Source of the DNA: Bacteroidetes bacterium GWA2_30_7
GTDB lineage: Bacteria > Bacteroidota > Bacteroidia > Bacteroidales > GWF2-33-38
DNA: 6,384 nucleotides
NCBI GenBank assembly: GCA_001768155.1
Contig: MENC01000101.1
Location: 556-6,939 of the forward strand
Direction of reading: 5' to 3'
How positions within the stretch are numbered: position 1 is the stretch's first letter; every line of letters starts with the position of its first letter. The position numbers and the translations under genes were made by a program. The notes under the pieces were generated by a model, which saw only the letters and a list, made by a program, of their open reading frames with translations, did no database searches and was not told the origin of the DNA. Of this stretch, positions 1-6,384 are shown in pieces.

Positions 1-1
1 A

Positions 2-2059
2 AATGCTTTTATTTCATTATATCAGGATTCAAAAGGATTTATTTGGGCAGGTACTTATGGTTATGGTGTATATAGAATTAATCCCGAAGATAACAGTTAT
101 GTAAAATATGATATTACAAACGGCTTGTGCGATAATAATGTACTATATATAACTGGAAAAGCAAACAAAGTGTGGCTTGCAACAGCCGGCGGCGGCGCTT
201 CGCTATTTACAATAGATAATTCAAAATTTATAACTTACAATACTTCTAATGGTTTAGGATGCAATTACTTATATTCAATATATATTGATTCACATAATAA
301 TACATGGTTTGCCCTTGATGGAAAAGGAGTTTCGTTATTACAGAATGAAAAAATATATAGTAAATTTTTGCCCGATAGTTTAGAAATCAATTCAATATAT
401 TCGATAACAGAAGATTTTAGCGGTGCAATGTGGTTCTTAACCTCCGAAAAAGGATTATTGAAATACAAAGACCTAAAATTTCAATTTCTAAACGAATCAA
501 ATGGATTAAAATCTGTTAACGTAAGAAGCATGCTCTCCGATAATTTTGGAAATATTATTGTTACAAGCAACGATGGAGTTCAATTGTATCATTCCAGAGA
601 ACAAAGTTTTGAAACCTACGGCGACGAAAGCGGAGTTGCATTTAAAGAACCAAACCTGAACGGAATATCTTCCGATTCAGATGGTAATATCTGGATTTCG
701 AGCAATAACGGTATAATTAAATTTAATTCGCTTGTTTCAAATCAGCAAACTATTAAACCAAAAATTAGTGTAAATAAAATTTTACTTTTTTTAAATCCTC
801 ATAATATTAAAAATAATGTATTTAGTTACGACCAAAATCATTTGACCTTTGAATATACAGGATTTTGGTTTCAATCAAGCGAAAATCTTTTATATCGCTA
901 TAAACTCGAAAACTTCGACTTAGATTGGTGTTTTCCTACAAGTTCACGCACAGCAACTTATTCAAATCTACCTCCTGGAAATTATGTTTTTATGGTTGAA
1001 GTATCTTCAAAACCAGGAATTTGGATAACCAGTGATGATGCAACATTTAGATTTTCAATTAATCCCCCTTTTTATAAAACATGGTGGTTTATTTCATTTT
1101 GTATTTTATTAATACTGTTATCAATTTATTATTATATAAAATTAAGAACGGCAAAATTGTTAAAAGATAAACAAAAGCTTGAAATAGAAGTTATTAATAG
1201 AACCAAAACAATATCAAAACAAAAAGAAGAAATTTCAGCACAACGAGATTTTGTAATTGTTCAACGCGATAAAATCGAAGAACAAAATAAAAACATAACA
1301 TATAGTATTCAGTATGCCAGACGTATTCAACAAGCAATTTTGCCAAACGATGATGAATTAAAATTATATTTAAAAGAATATTTTGTACTTAACCGTCCGA
1401 TGGATATTGTAAGCGGCGATTTTTATTGGCTTAGTCACAAAAATAATCGAACATTAATTGCAGTAGCAGATTGCACAGGACATGGAGTATCGGGAGCTTT
1501 TATGAGTGTTTTAGGAATTTCGTTATTAAATAAAATTATTTTTCTATATCCCGATTTGAGTGCTTCTGAAATTCTTGATAATTTAAGAGAAGAAGTAAAA
1601 TCTATTTTAAAGCAATCCGGTAAAATTGGTGAAAATCAAGACGGCATGGATATTTTTTTGATAATAATCAATAACGATAATCAAACTTATCAATATTCAG
1701 GAGCAAATAGTCCTGGATATATTTTTAGTAACAACGAATTAACCGTTCTAAGTCCCGACAAAATGCCAATCGGAATTTATCCAAAAGAAACGTTATTTAA
1801 AAATAATGCTGGTCAACTGTGTAAAGGAGTGCTTTGTAAAGGAGATATTATATATTTATCATCAGACGGATATCAAGACCAGTTTGGTGGAGAAAAATAT
1901 GTTAAATTTAAATCAAAACCTTTTCGTGAATTATTAAAAAAAATAGGACCTTTACCATTAAACGAACAACGAGAAATACTCGACAGCACAATGAATGAAT
2001 ATAAAGCCGGACATCATCAAAATGATGATATTTTGGTTTTGGGATTTAAGATTAATTAA
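2..2059 (+). CDS. Propeller/Y_Y_Y transmembrane sensor with SpoIIE-family PP2C phosphatase output (5' partial)
   Basis: The frame is open from base 2, so the gene starts before the window; the TTG at 125 is internal to a propeller blade and is not the start. Residues below count from base 2 (685 seen). Residues 1-245 are two-component-regulator propeller blades with recurring D-x-x-G-x-x-W signatures (Trp15, 58, 102, 144, 231). A Y_Y_Y domain follows at about 277-351 (YRYKLENFDLDW, then LPPGNY). One membrane helix lies at about 357-381, then a Lys/Glu-rich coiled coil at 382-436 and the motif RIQQAILP at 441-448. The phosphatase domain fills 461-685. Its expected metal-binding acidic motifs are all present: GDFYW (Asp473), ADCTGHG (Asp490), QDGMD (Asp547, Asp550), SSDGYQDQFGG (Asp622) and NDD (Asp675, Asp676), so it should be active. 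Known for the family: SpoIIE/RsbU-type domains dephosphorylate Ser/Thr-phosphorylated regulators such as anti-sigma antagonists. Inferred: the periplasmic propeller senses a ligand and controls the cytoplasmic phosphatase. No kinase or STAS partner is in the window. Confidence 0.93.
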   Translation, partial: NAFISLYQDSKGFIWAGTYGYGVYRINPEDNSYVKYDITNGLCDNNVLYITGKANKVWLATAGGGASLFTIDNSKFITYNTSNGLGCNYLYSIYIDSHNNTWFALDGKGVSLLQNEKIYSKFLPDSLEINSIYSITEDFSGAMWFLTSEKGLLKYKDLKFQFLNESNGLKSVNVRSMLSDNFGNIIVTSNDGVQLYHSREQSFETYGDESGVAFKEPNLNGISSDSDGNIWISSNNGIIKFNSLVSNQQTIKPKISVNKILLFLNPHNIKNNVFSYDQNHLTFEYTGFWFQSSENLLYRYKLENFDLDWCFPTSSRTATYSNLPPGNYVFMVEVSSKPGIWITSDDATFRFSINPPFYKTWWFISFCILLILLSIYYYIKLRTAKLLKDKQKLEIEVINRTKTISKQKEEISAQRDFVIVQRDKIEEQNKNITYSIQYARRIQQAILPNDDELKLYLKEYFVLNRPMDIVSGDFYWLSHKNNRTLIAVADCTGHGVSGAFMSVLGISLLNKIIFLYPDLSASEILDNLREEVKSILKQSGKIGENQDGMDIFLIIINNDNQTYQYSGANSPGYIFSNNELTVLSPDKMPIGIYPKETLFKNNAGQLCKGVLCKGDIIYLSSDGYQDQFGGEKYVKFKSKPFRELLKKIGPLPLNEQREILDSTMNEYKAGHHQNDDILVLGFKIN
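1817..1846 (+). repeat. In-frame 15-bp near-tandem duplication inside the phosphatase domain
   Basis: Two adjacent 15-base units (1817-1831 and 1832-1846) match at 12 of 15 positions and share the core TGTAAAGGAG. They encode LCKGV followed by LCKGD, just before the conserved IIYLSSDGYQDQFGG segment. The reading frame is kept and the following metal-binding motifs are intact. It looks like a small local duplication that lengthened a loop. Confidence 0.5.
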
Positions 2060-2114
2060 TTAATTTTATCTCGAAATAATAATAGTTATCAATAAACTTA
2101 AACAAAGCAAAATT

Positions 2115-2684
2115 ATGTATCTATTTTTCGACACTGAAACCACCGGATTACCAAAAAACTATAAAGCCCCAGTTTCCGACTTAAACAACTGGCCCCGACT
2201 CGTTCAGTTAGCATATTTATATTACGATAAAAACGGAAACAAAATCTCAGGAGGCGATTACATAATCAAACCCGAAGGATTTACAATTCCAAAAGATGCT
2301 TCACGAATTCACGGAATTTCAACCGAAAGAGCATTGGAAGAAGGAGAAATCCTATCAAAAGTATTACTGCATTTTCATGAACTGATTAACGAAGCCGAAA
2401 CGCTTGTTGCACACAACATGAGCTTTGATGAAAAAATAGTTGGTGCCGAATTTCTGAGAGCCGAAATGGAAAATTTAATTCCCTCAAAAACCAAAATATG
2501 CACAATGCACAGCACCACCAATTTTTGTAAACTACACGGACCTTACGGATATAAATGGCCCAAACTATCAGAACTGCATTACAAATTATTTAATACCCAT
2601 TTTGACGAAGCCCACAATGCATCAGTTGATATAAATGCAACAGCAAAATGCTTTTGGGAACTTAGGAGGATTGGGAAGATTTAA
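2115..2684 (+). CDS. DnaQ-like DEDDh 3'-5' exonuclease, free-standing
   Basis: This 189-residue protein is a single exonuclease domain of the DnaQ/RNase T superfamily, which removes nucleotides from 3' ends with two metal ions. Exo I is FDTETTGLP with Asp6 and Glu8. Exo II is VAHNMSFDEKIVGAEF with Asp105. Exo III is EAHNASVDINATAKCFWEL with His167 and Asp172. All five DEDDh residues are present, so it should be catalytic. The HGIS motif at 66-69 is also typical of epsilon-like exonucleases. There is no polymerase, BRCT or GIY-YIG domain, so this is a stand-alone nuclease rather than part of PolC or DinG. Its role (proofreading, repair or RNA trimming) cannot be told from sequence. The ATG at 2115 begins exactly at the conserved MYLFFDTETTG segment, which fixes the start; no Shine-Dalgarno is seen. 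It lies 55 bp after the phosphatase gene on the same strand, with no terminator hairpin between, so cotranscription is possible. Confidence 0.9.
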   Translation: MYLFFDTETTGLPKNYKAPVSDLNNWPRLVQLAYLYYDKNGNKISGGDYIIKPEGFTIPKDASRIHGISTERALEEGEILSKVLLHFHELINEAETLVAHNMSFDEKIVGAEFLRAEMENLIPSKTKICTMHSTTNFCKLHGPYGYKWPKLSELHYKLFNTHFDEAHNASVDINATAKCFWELRRIGKI

Positions 2685-2741
2685 GTCCAAAGCTCAAAGG
2701 TTCAAGTCCCAAATTCCAAGTTCAAAATTTCAAGAACCAAG
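2683..2741. repeat. Degenerate heptanucleotide tandem array (AAGTCCA-like)
   Basis: Directly after, and overlapping the last two bases of, the exonuclease stop codon, the sequence breaks into eight consecutive units of about 7 bases: AAGTCCA, AAGCTCA, AAGGTTCA (8 bases), AGTCCCA, AATTCCA, AGTTCAA, AATTTCA and AGAACCA. The consensus is roughly AAGTTCCA-like with a conserved C-A unit end. It fills most of the 72-bp gap between two convergent genes, where no GC-rich terminator hairpin is visible. It does not code for anything recognisable. Whether it acts in transcription termination or is only a decaying simple repeat cannot be told. Confidence 0.6.
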
Positions 2742-2756
2742 AATGGTATTTTAATT

Positions 2757-3884
2757 TCATTGATGAATAACAAAATCTCTGAAATTACCTCTATTTACAA
2801 TAATATTTTGTGATGAATATGTTTCAGTAAAAGTTTTTGAAAATTTTACTTTTCGTTTTTCATTCCACTTAAATTCATAAGCAAACAATTTTCCATCAAT
2901 TTCTTCTACATAATCTATTTCCTGCTGCTGAACTGTTCTCCAAAAATAGCGATTTGCATTTATGCTGTTATAATTCAATAATTTATTTCGTTCACTTATA
3001 AGAAAGTTTTCCCATAAAATACCAATATCCTGCCTTGCAGCTAAAGGTTGCAATTGGTTAATTACAGCATTACGAATGCCATTATCATAAAAATAAATTT
3101 TACGATTTGTTTTTATTTCGTTTCGTAAATTCAGGCTAAACGGGAATAATCTGAAAATTACAAAAGCTCTTTCAAGTACAGTAATATAACGTTCAATTGT
3201 TTTTGGGTCGCTACCAACAATTTCGCCAAGTTCACGCATCGAAACCTCACTTCCAACCTGATAAGCAATTGCCTGTAATAATTTTTGAATTTCTTCAGGT
3301 TTTTTTAAATTTCCGTACATTAACACATCTTTATATAAATAGCTTTCCGTCAGCTCTTTAAGGATTCTAACGGGTTCTGTTTCATTAATTAAAACATCAG
3401 GATAAAATCCAAAAACCAAACGATTTTCCAAATCTTGTTCTGCTTTAAGATAACCAACATTATTTTGCCACTCTTCCCAAGAAATTGGCGAAAGATGGTA
3501 AGTCCATTTTCGTCCGGTTAAAGGCTCATTTGTTTTCTGAGATAATTCAAATGCCGAAGAACCACTCAAAATTAATTGAACATCGGGAAATTCATCTATA
3601 ATTATTTTTGCTGTAATTCCTATTTCATTTATCCGTTGAGCCTCATCAATAAAAACGATGGTATTTTTACCAATAATTTGTTTTAACTGTTGAGTATTTG
3701 GTCTGTTAAGTATTTGTGTAACAATAGGGTCATCGCCGTTAAAATATAAAGTTTGCGAACCGACATTATTTAAAATTTTTTTTATGAGTGTGGTTTTCCC
3801 TGTTTGCCTTGGTCCTAACAATATAATTGCCTTGCCTTTAAACAAATGCTCATTAATTTGAGTTTCAATATTTCGTTGAATCAT
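2757..3884 (-). CDS. AAA-type ATPase with C-terminal DUF4143 domain
   Basis: I place the start at 3884 (375 residues), not at the upstream in-frame ATG at 3923. The family normally begins with a MIQRNIE-like segment, and a candidate promoter lies between the two ATGs. From this start, Walker A is GPRQTGKTT at 24-32, Walker B is IVFIDEAQ at 76-83, and a sensor-1-like LSGSS is at 106-110, followed by TGRKW with Arg125. Residues about 205-247 look like a winged-helix region (VSMRELGEIVGSDPKTIERY). The C-terminal DUF4143 part has WENFLISER (Glu292), QEIDYVEE (Asp324) and AYEFKW (Glu337, Lys339). This resembles the E-D-ExK arrangement of PD-(D/E)XK nuclease folds. The family is widespread in Bacteroidota and archaea, often as single genes, and its cellular role is not established; it is probably cytoplasmic and may bind nucleic acid. 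Nuclease activity is inference only. The gene converges with the exonuclease and diverges from the aminopeptidase. Confidence 0.9.
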   Translation of the reverse strand: MIQRNIETQINEHLFKGKAIILLGPRQTGKTTLIKKILNNVGSQTLYFNGDDPIVTQILNRPNTQQLKQIIGKNTIVFIDEAQRINEIGITAKIIIDEFPDVQLILSGSSAFELSQKTNEPLTGRKWTYHLSPISWEEWQNNVGYLKAEQDLENRLVFGFYPDVLINETEPVRILKELTESYLYKDVLMYGNLKKPEEIQKLLQAIAYQVGSEVSMRELGEIVGSDPKTIERYITVLERAFVIFRLFPFSLNLRNEIKTNRKIYFYDNGIRNAVINQLQPLAARQDIGILWENFLISERNKLLNYNSINANRYFWRTVQQQEIDYVEEIDGKLFAYEFKWNEKRKVKFSKTFTETYSSQNIIVNRGNFRDFVIHQ

Positions 3885-3898
3885 ATTTATTTTTTTTA

Positions 3899-3906
3899 CA
3901 AAAGTA
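3899..3906 (-). promoter_or_regulatory. Candidate Bacteroidota -7 promoter element for the ATPase gene
   Basis: On the minus strand this reads TACTTTTG, an exact match to the TAnnTTTG -7 element known for Bacteroidota. It ends 14 bases before the ATG at 3884, implying a very short leader, and it lies downstream of the alternative ATG at 3923. No clear TTG-type -33 element is found at the usual spacing. A match of this length can occur by chance in AT-rich DNA, so confidence is modest. Confidence 0.4.
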
Positions 3907-3992
3907 TAATATTTAAGGAACATAATCCTTAAAAATTATAGTTTTTGAGGAATCAAATCCGCAAATATTATAATATTTTGGGAATACACTCC
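3905..3992. repeat. Three degenerate direct repeats with an exact 32-bp period
   Basis: Three 24-base cores lie at 3905-3928, 3937-3960 and 3969-3992, each separated by 8 less conserved bases and with no indels. Pairwise they match at 18, 19 and 17 of 24 positions, and 16 positions are identical in all three. Each has an AT-rich half beginning TATA and a 12-base end of form GGAA-N5-TCC: GGAACATAATCC, GGAATCAAATCC and GGAATACACTCC. These 12-mers are inverted-repeat-like (GGA/TCC arms) and start at 3917, 3949 and 3981. A 32-bp step is close to three turns of B-DNA, which would put the sites on one face of the helix. A weaker fourth unit may follow at 3993-4024, mostly in its AT-rich half. Seen from the ATPase gene, the array is directly upstream and partly overlaps the candidate -7 element, as expected of operator sites. 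No binding protein can be named. Confidence 0.6.
3908..3937. repeat. Imperfect inverted repeat just upstream of the ATPase promoter
   Basis: The arms are 3908-3918 (AATATTTAAGG) and 3927-3937 (CCTTAAAAATT). They pair over 11 positions with one mismatch around an 8-base loop (AACATAAT). It is centred on the first GGAA-N5-TCC dodecamer of the 32-bp repeat array and is the most symmetrical copy. It lies right behind the candidate TACTTTTG element on the minus strand, a position that fits a dimeric repressor or activator site. It lacks a T-run suited to termination in a useful place. Confidence 0.45.
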
Positions 3993-4029
3993 ACATATAT
4001 TGTGATTTTTATAATGATGAATAATTTTA

Positions 4030-4037
4030 TATTTTTG
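4030..4037 (+). promoter_or_regulatory. Candidate Bacteroidota -7 promoter element for the aminopeptidase gene
   Basis: TATTTTTG is an exact match to TAnnTTTG on the plus strand. It ends 64 bases before the aminopeptidase ATG, giving a leader of roughly 55-60 bases. A near match (TAAATTTTG, one extra base in the spacer) sits closer to the gene at 4076-4084 and is an alternative. No well-spaced TTG -33 element was found for either. Confidence 0.33.
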
Positions 4038-4101
4038 AAAAATGAATTTAGACAGGATTAATATGTTTAAACCTTTAAATTTTGTCAAAAAAATATAAAA
4101 T

Positions 4102-5532
4102 ATGAAAACACAAATAACCCTCAAAAGCAAATCAGAAAACAAAGGCGATTCTGCCTTTATTATCAATACTAAAAACTTGGTTAACGGATTAAATTTGAGT
4201 AAATTAGAAAAAGACTACATTAAATCCGAAATTGATAAAAAGCAGACTGTAATTGAAATAAATCAGTATTCAAGAAAGATTTTTATACTATTTAATAAAA
4301 ACGAAAAGCACGATTTCGAATTAATCGAAAAATACAGGAAACTCGGAAATAAGTTTTATAAAGCGTTATCGAAAAATAAAATAGAAAAAATAACTATTGA
4401 AAACAAAACTGAAAGCGAAGATTTCTTATTAGCTGTTTCAGAAGGTATTATTTTGAGCAGCTATAAATTCGATAAGTATTTAACCAAAAAGGAAGAATAT
4501 AATTTAACCAAAATTGAATTAATCGGAAGCAAATCATTATCGGTTAAGATAAATGAATTAAAAACAATTTGCGAATCGGTATTTATAACCCGTGATTTGG
4601 TAAATGAGCCTCTCTCCTACCTCACTGCAGTTCAATTAGCAGAAGAAGCAAAAAAACTCGGAAAAGAATGTGGATTTAAAGTCGAGGTATTTAATAAGAA
4701 AAAAATAGAAGCACTCCGAATGGGAGGTATTTTAGCCGTAAATATGGGTTCAATTGAACCTCCAACTTTCACAATTTTAGAATGGAAACCTGAAAAAGCT
4801 GTAAACAAAAAACCCATAATTCTGGTCGGAAAAGGCGTTGTATTCGATACAGGCGGTTTAAGCCTTAAACCCACTCCCGACAGCATGGATTATATGAAAT
4901 GCGATATGAGCGGAGCAGCGGCCGTAATAGGAACATTTTATAATATATCGAAATTAAAAATTCCAGTTTATTGCATAGGATTAATTCCTGCAACCGAAAA
5001 TCGTCCCGATGGAAATGCAGTTACGCCCGGCGATATTATTAAAATTTACGATGGAACAACCGTAGAAGTTTTAAATGCCGATGCCGAAGGCAGATTAATT
5101 CTTGCAGATGCACTTTCTTATGCAAAAAAATATGAACCGGAATTGGTTTTTGATATTGCAACCCTTACAGGTTCGGCAGCAGCAGCAATCGGACATCATG
5201 GAATTGTAACAATGGGAAATGCAAATCGAAAATATTACGATAAATTGAAAAAAAGCGGAAATAATGTTTTTGAACGAATAGCAGAATTTCCTTTCTGGAG
5301 CGAATATTCCGAAGATATTAAATCAGATATTGCCGACCTTAAAAATATTGGCGGAAAATATGCCGGAGCTATCACCGCAGGAAAATTTCTTGAACATTTT
5401 ACATCATATCCCTGGTTACATTTAGATATTGCAGCACCTGCTTTTCTAAAAGCAGACGATAGTTACCGTGTAAAAGGCGGAACGGGGGTTTGTGTAAGGT
5501 TATTTACGGATTTTTTGAAGAATTATTATTAG
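4102..5532 (+). CDS. Leucyl aminopeptidase, peptidase family M17
   Basis: This 476-residue protein is an M17 metallo-aminopeptidase, which removes N-terminal residues such as leucine from peptides in the cytoplasm using two metal ions, usually as a hexamer. The catalytic C-terminal half is complete: VGKGVVFDTGGLSLKP carries Lys244, Asp249 and Lys256; MKCDMSGAAAV carries Asp268; and the family signature NADAEGRL at 325-332 carries Asp327, Glu329 and Arg331. These correspond to the metal ligands and catalytic Lys/Arg of E. coli PepA. DLVNEP at 165-170 is the usual junction before the catalytic domain. The N-terminal 150 residues are Lys/Glu-rich and more divergent, as is common in this family. 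No signal peptide is seen. The start is firm: an in-frame TAA lies only two codons upstream of the ATG at 4102. The gene diverges from the ATPase and converges with the T9SS gene, so it is probably transcribed alone and serves general peptide turnover. Confidence 0.94.
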   Translation: MKTQITLKSKSENKGDSAFIINTKNLVNGLNLSKLEKDYIKSEIDKKQTVIEINQYSRKIFILFNKNEKHDFELIEKYRKLGNKFYKALSKNKIEKITIENKTESEDFLLAVSEGIILSSYKFDKYLTKKEEYNLTKIELIGSKSLSVKINELKTICESVFITRDLVNEPLSYLTAVQLAEEAKKLGKECGFKVEVFNKKKIEALRMGGILAVNMGSIEPPTFTILEWKPEKAVNKKPIILVGKGVVFDTGGLSLKPTPDSMDYMKCDMSGAAAVIGTFYNISKLKIPVYCIGLIPATENRPDGNAVTPGDIIKIYDGTTVEVLNADAEGRLILADALSYAKKYEPELVFDIATLTGSAAAAIGHHGIVTMGNANRKYYDKLKKSGNNVFERIAEFPFWSEYSEDIKSDIADLKNIGGKYAGAITAGKFLEHFTSYPWLHLDIAAPAFLKADDSYRVKGGTGVCVRLFTDFLKNYY

Positions 5533-5553
5533 ACATTGCTTGTTCGGGATGTT

Positions 5554-6384
5554 CTAATGTTTGATTAGTTTGAATGTCAAAAAAAGTTCAGCAGTTATCG
5601 CTTGAATAAAATAGATTCCGTTAAAGAAATTACTGAAATCAATTTGAATTATTCTGTTCACATTTTTTTCATCGTAAACTTTTCTTCCTGTGACATCAGT
5701 AATAATTAAGTTGATTGATTCTTGCTCAAGTAATTCAATATTTATAAATTGTGTAGTTGGATTTGGATAAACTTTTATTGTCTCTAATGAATTGTCAAGT
5801 TGTTGAAATCCTGTATTACATTGAACAGTTGTATTTGAGTAGACAAATCCTGTAATAAAATTTGGCAATCCAAATGATGTGTTTTGTTCTCCGAGATAAA
5901 TTGCTGAATCAATATAATTACAAGCCGGAAACAAACTGTCTGGAAACTCAATCACGGATAAATATTTTTTTTGTGTTCTTGAAATGTAAATTTTCCCGTC
6001 AGGACCAAGTTGATGATGCCTCCATGAATCAGGACTATTTGAAATGATAAATGTTTTGGATGCAATTATTGCTGCTAAATTCCCTGCGTAAATATTATAT
6101 TGAAATACTTGTCCAAAGCCTGCGGTAGAAAAATAAAGTTTTGAGTTGTCAGGTGAAAATGAAACGCCCCACTCTCTTCCGCCAGTTGAAAGAGTTTGTT
6201 CATTTGAAACAATACCTGTTGTCGCATTAAAGTCAAGTAATAATGTTTTTCCAAAACTTTGAGCATTTGGAATTGCGTATGCAATTTTTTGCCCATTAGG
6301 TGAAGCAATCATTTGTCCACCCCACCCTTGTGGATCTATTGTGCCTGTATGCGAAATGACTGCGTCAATAACTCCGGAACTTGT
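5554..6384 (-). CDS. Secreted beta-propeller protein with T9SS type A sorting domain (5' partial)
   Basis: The frame stays open to base 6384, so the N-terminus, including any signal peptide, is outside the window; the ATG at 6312 is internal. Residues below count from the window edge (276 seen). Residues 1-180 have WD40/TolB-like propeller strands: MIASPNGQKIAYA at 25-37, WGVSFSPDNSKLYFS at 72-86, QLGPDGKIYIS at 125-135, then ACNYID and FGLPNFITGF near 172-179. This pattern is common in large secreted proteins of Bacteroidota. Residues about 203-276 are a T9SS type A C-terminal sorting domain: VYPNPTTQFINIE, then DVTGRKVY, then FFNGIYFIQ, ending in KLIKH. Family knowledge: this domain sends the protein across the outer membrane through the type IX system and is then removed, leaving the protein on the surface or released. 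The ligand or enzyme activity, if any, is not visible. Its stop lies 21 bp from the convergent aminopeptidase stop. Confidence 0.9.
   Translation of the reverse strand, partial: TSSGVIDAVISHTGTIDPQGWGGQMIASPNGQKIAYAIPNAQSFGKTLLLDFNATTGIVSNEQTLSTGGREWGVSFSPDNSKLYFSTAGFGQVFQYNIYAGNLAAIIASKTFIISNSPDSWRHHQLGPDGKIYISRTQKKYLSVIEFPDSLFPACNYIDSAIYLGEQNTSFGLPNFITGFVYSNTTVQCNTGFQQLDNSLETIKVYPNPTTQFINIELLEQESINLIITDVTGRKVYDEKNVNRIIQIDFSNFFNGIYFIQAITAELFLTFKLIKH

Noticed and set aside
125..127. TTG at 125 as the start of the phosphatase gene
   Set aside because: The frame is open back to base 2 and codes for a typical propeller blade (DSKGFIWAG), so the gene begins outside the window.
265..468. Minus-strand ORF of 67 codons
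   Set aside because: It lies wholly inside the propeller coding region on the opposite strand and has no recognisable domain.
3905..3992. CRISPR-like array
   Set aside because: The repeats are degenerate, the intervals are only 8 bp, there are three units, and no cas gene is present.
3936..4166. Minus-strand ORF of 76 codons across the divergent intergenic region
   Set aside because: It is AT-rich, overlaps the start of the well-supported aminopeptidase gene, reads through the repeat array, and shows no family motif; its hydrophobic stretch reflects T/A-rich codons.
4632..4886. Minus-strand ORF of 84 codons
   Set aside because: It is antisense to the conserved catalytic part of the M17 aminopeptidase.
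5531..5562. Possible bidirectional terminator between the convergent aminopeptidase and T9SS genes
   Set aside because: AGACATT and AATGTTT can pair over 7 bases including one G-T, but the loop is about 18 bases and no proper T-run follows, so support is too weak.
5862..6308. ORFs of 61 codons (plus strand) and 77 codons (minus strand, other frame)
   Set aside because: Both overlap the continuous T9SS propeller frame, which has clear domain support; neither has motifs of its own.

Overview
The window reads as chromosomal DNA of an AT-rich member of the Bacteroidota. Three things point there: a transmembrane two-component-regulator propeller/Y_Y_Y protein fused to a SpoIIE-type phosphatase, a secreted protein ending in a type IX secretion (T9SS) type A sorting domain, and candidate promoters of the Bacteroidota type (TAnnTTTG) with no clear Shine-Dalgarno sequences. 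Genus or species cannot be told from the sequence.

Layout. (1) Bases 2-2059, + strand: the C-terminal 685 residues of a sensor with an extracytoplasmic beta-propeller, a Y_Y_Y domain, one membrane helix, a coiled coil and a complete PP2C/SpoIIE phosphatase domain; its N-terminus lies before the window. (2) 2115-2684, + strand: a free-standing DnaQ-like DEDDh 3'-5' exonuclease. (3) 2683-2741: a degenerate heptanucleotide tandem array in the convergent gap. (4) 2757-3884, - strand: an AAA/DUF4143 ATPase with an ExK-type C-terminal motif. (5) 3885-4101: a divergent intergenic region with three degenerate repeats spaced exactly 32 bp apart and a candidate promoter on each strand. (6) 4102-5532, + strand: an M17 leucyl aminopeptidase with all catalytic residues. 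(7) 5554-6384, - strand: the C-terminal 276 residues of a secreted beta-propeller protein with a T9SS sorting domain; its N-terminus lies beyond the window.

The genes do not form an obvious pathway. The phosphatase and exonuclease are co-directional with a 55-bp gap and could share a transcript. The exonuclease and ATPase converge, the ATPase and aminopeptidase diverge from the repeat-bearing region, and the aminopeptidase and T9SS gene converge with a 21-bp gap. Most of the content is ordinary Bacteroidota housekeeping and signalling. The least explained element is the phased repeat array at 3905-3992 in front of the ATPase gene. No RNA gene, CRISPR array, insertion sequence or complete new multi-gene system was seen.
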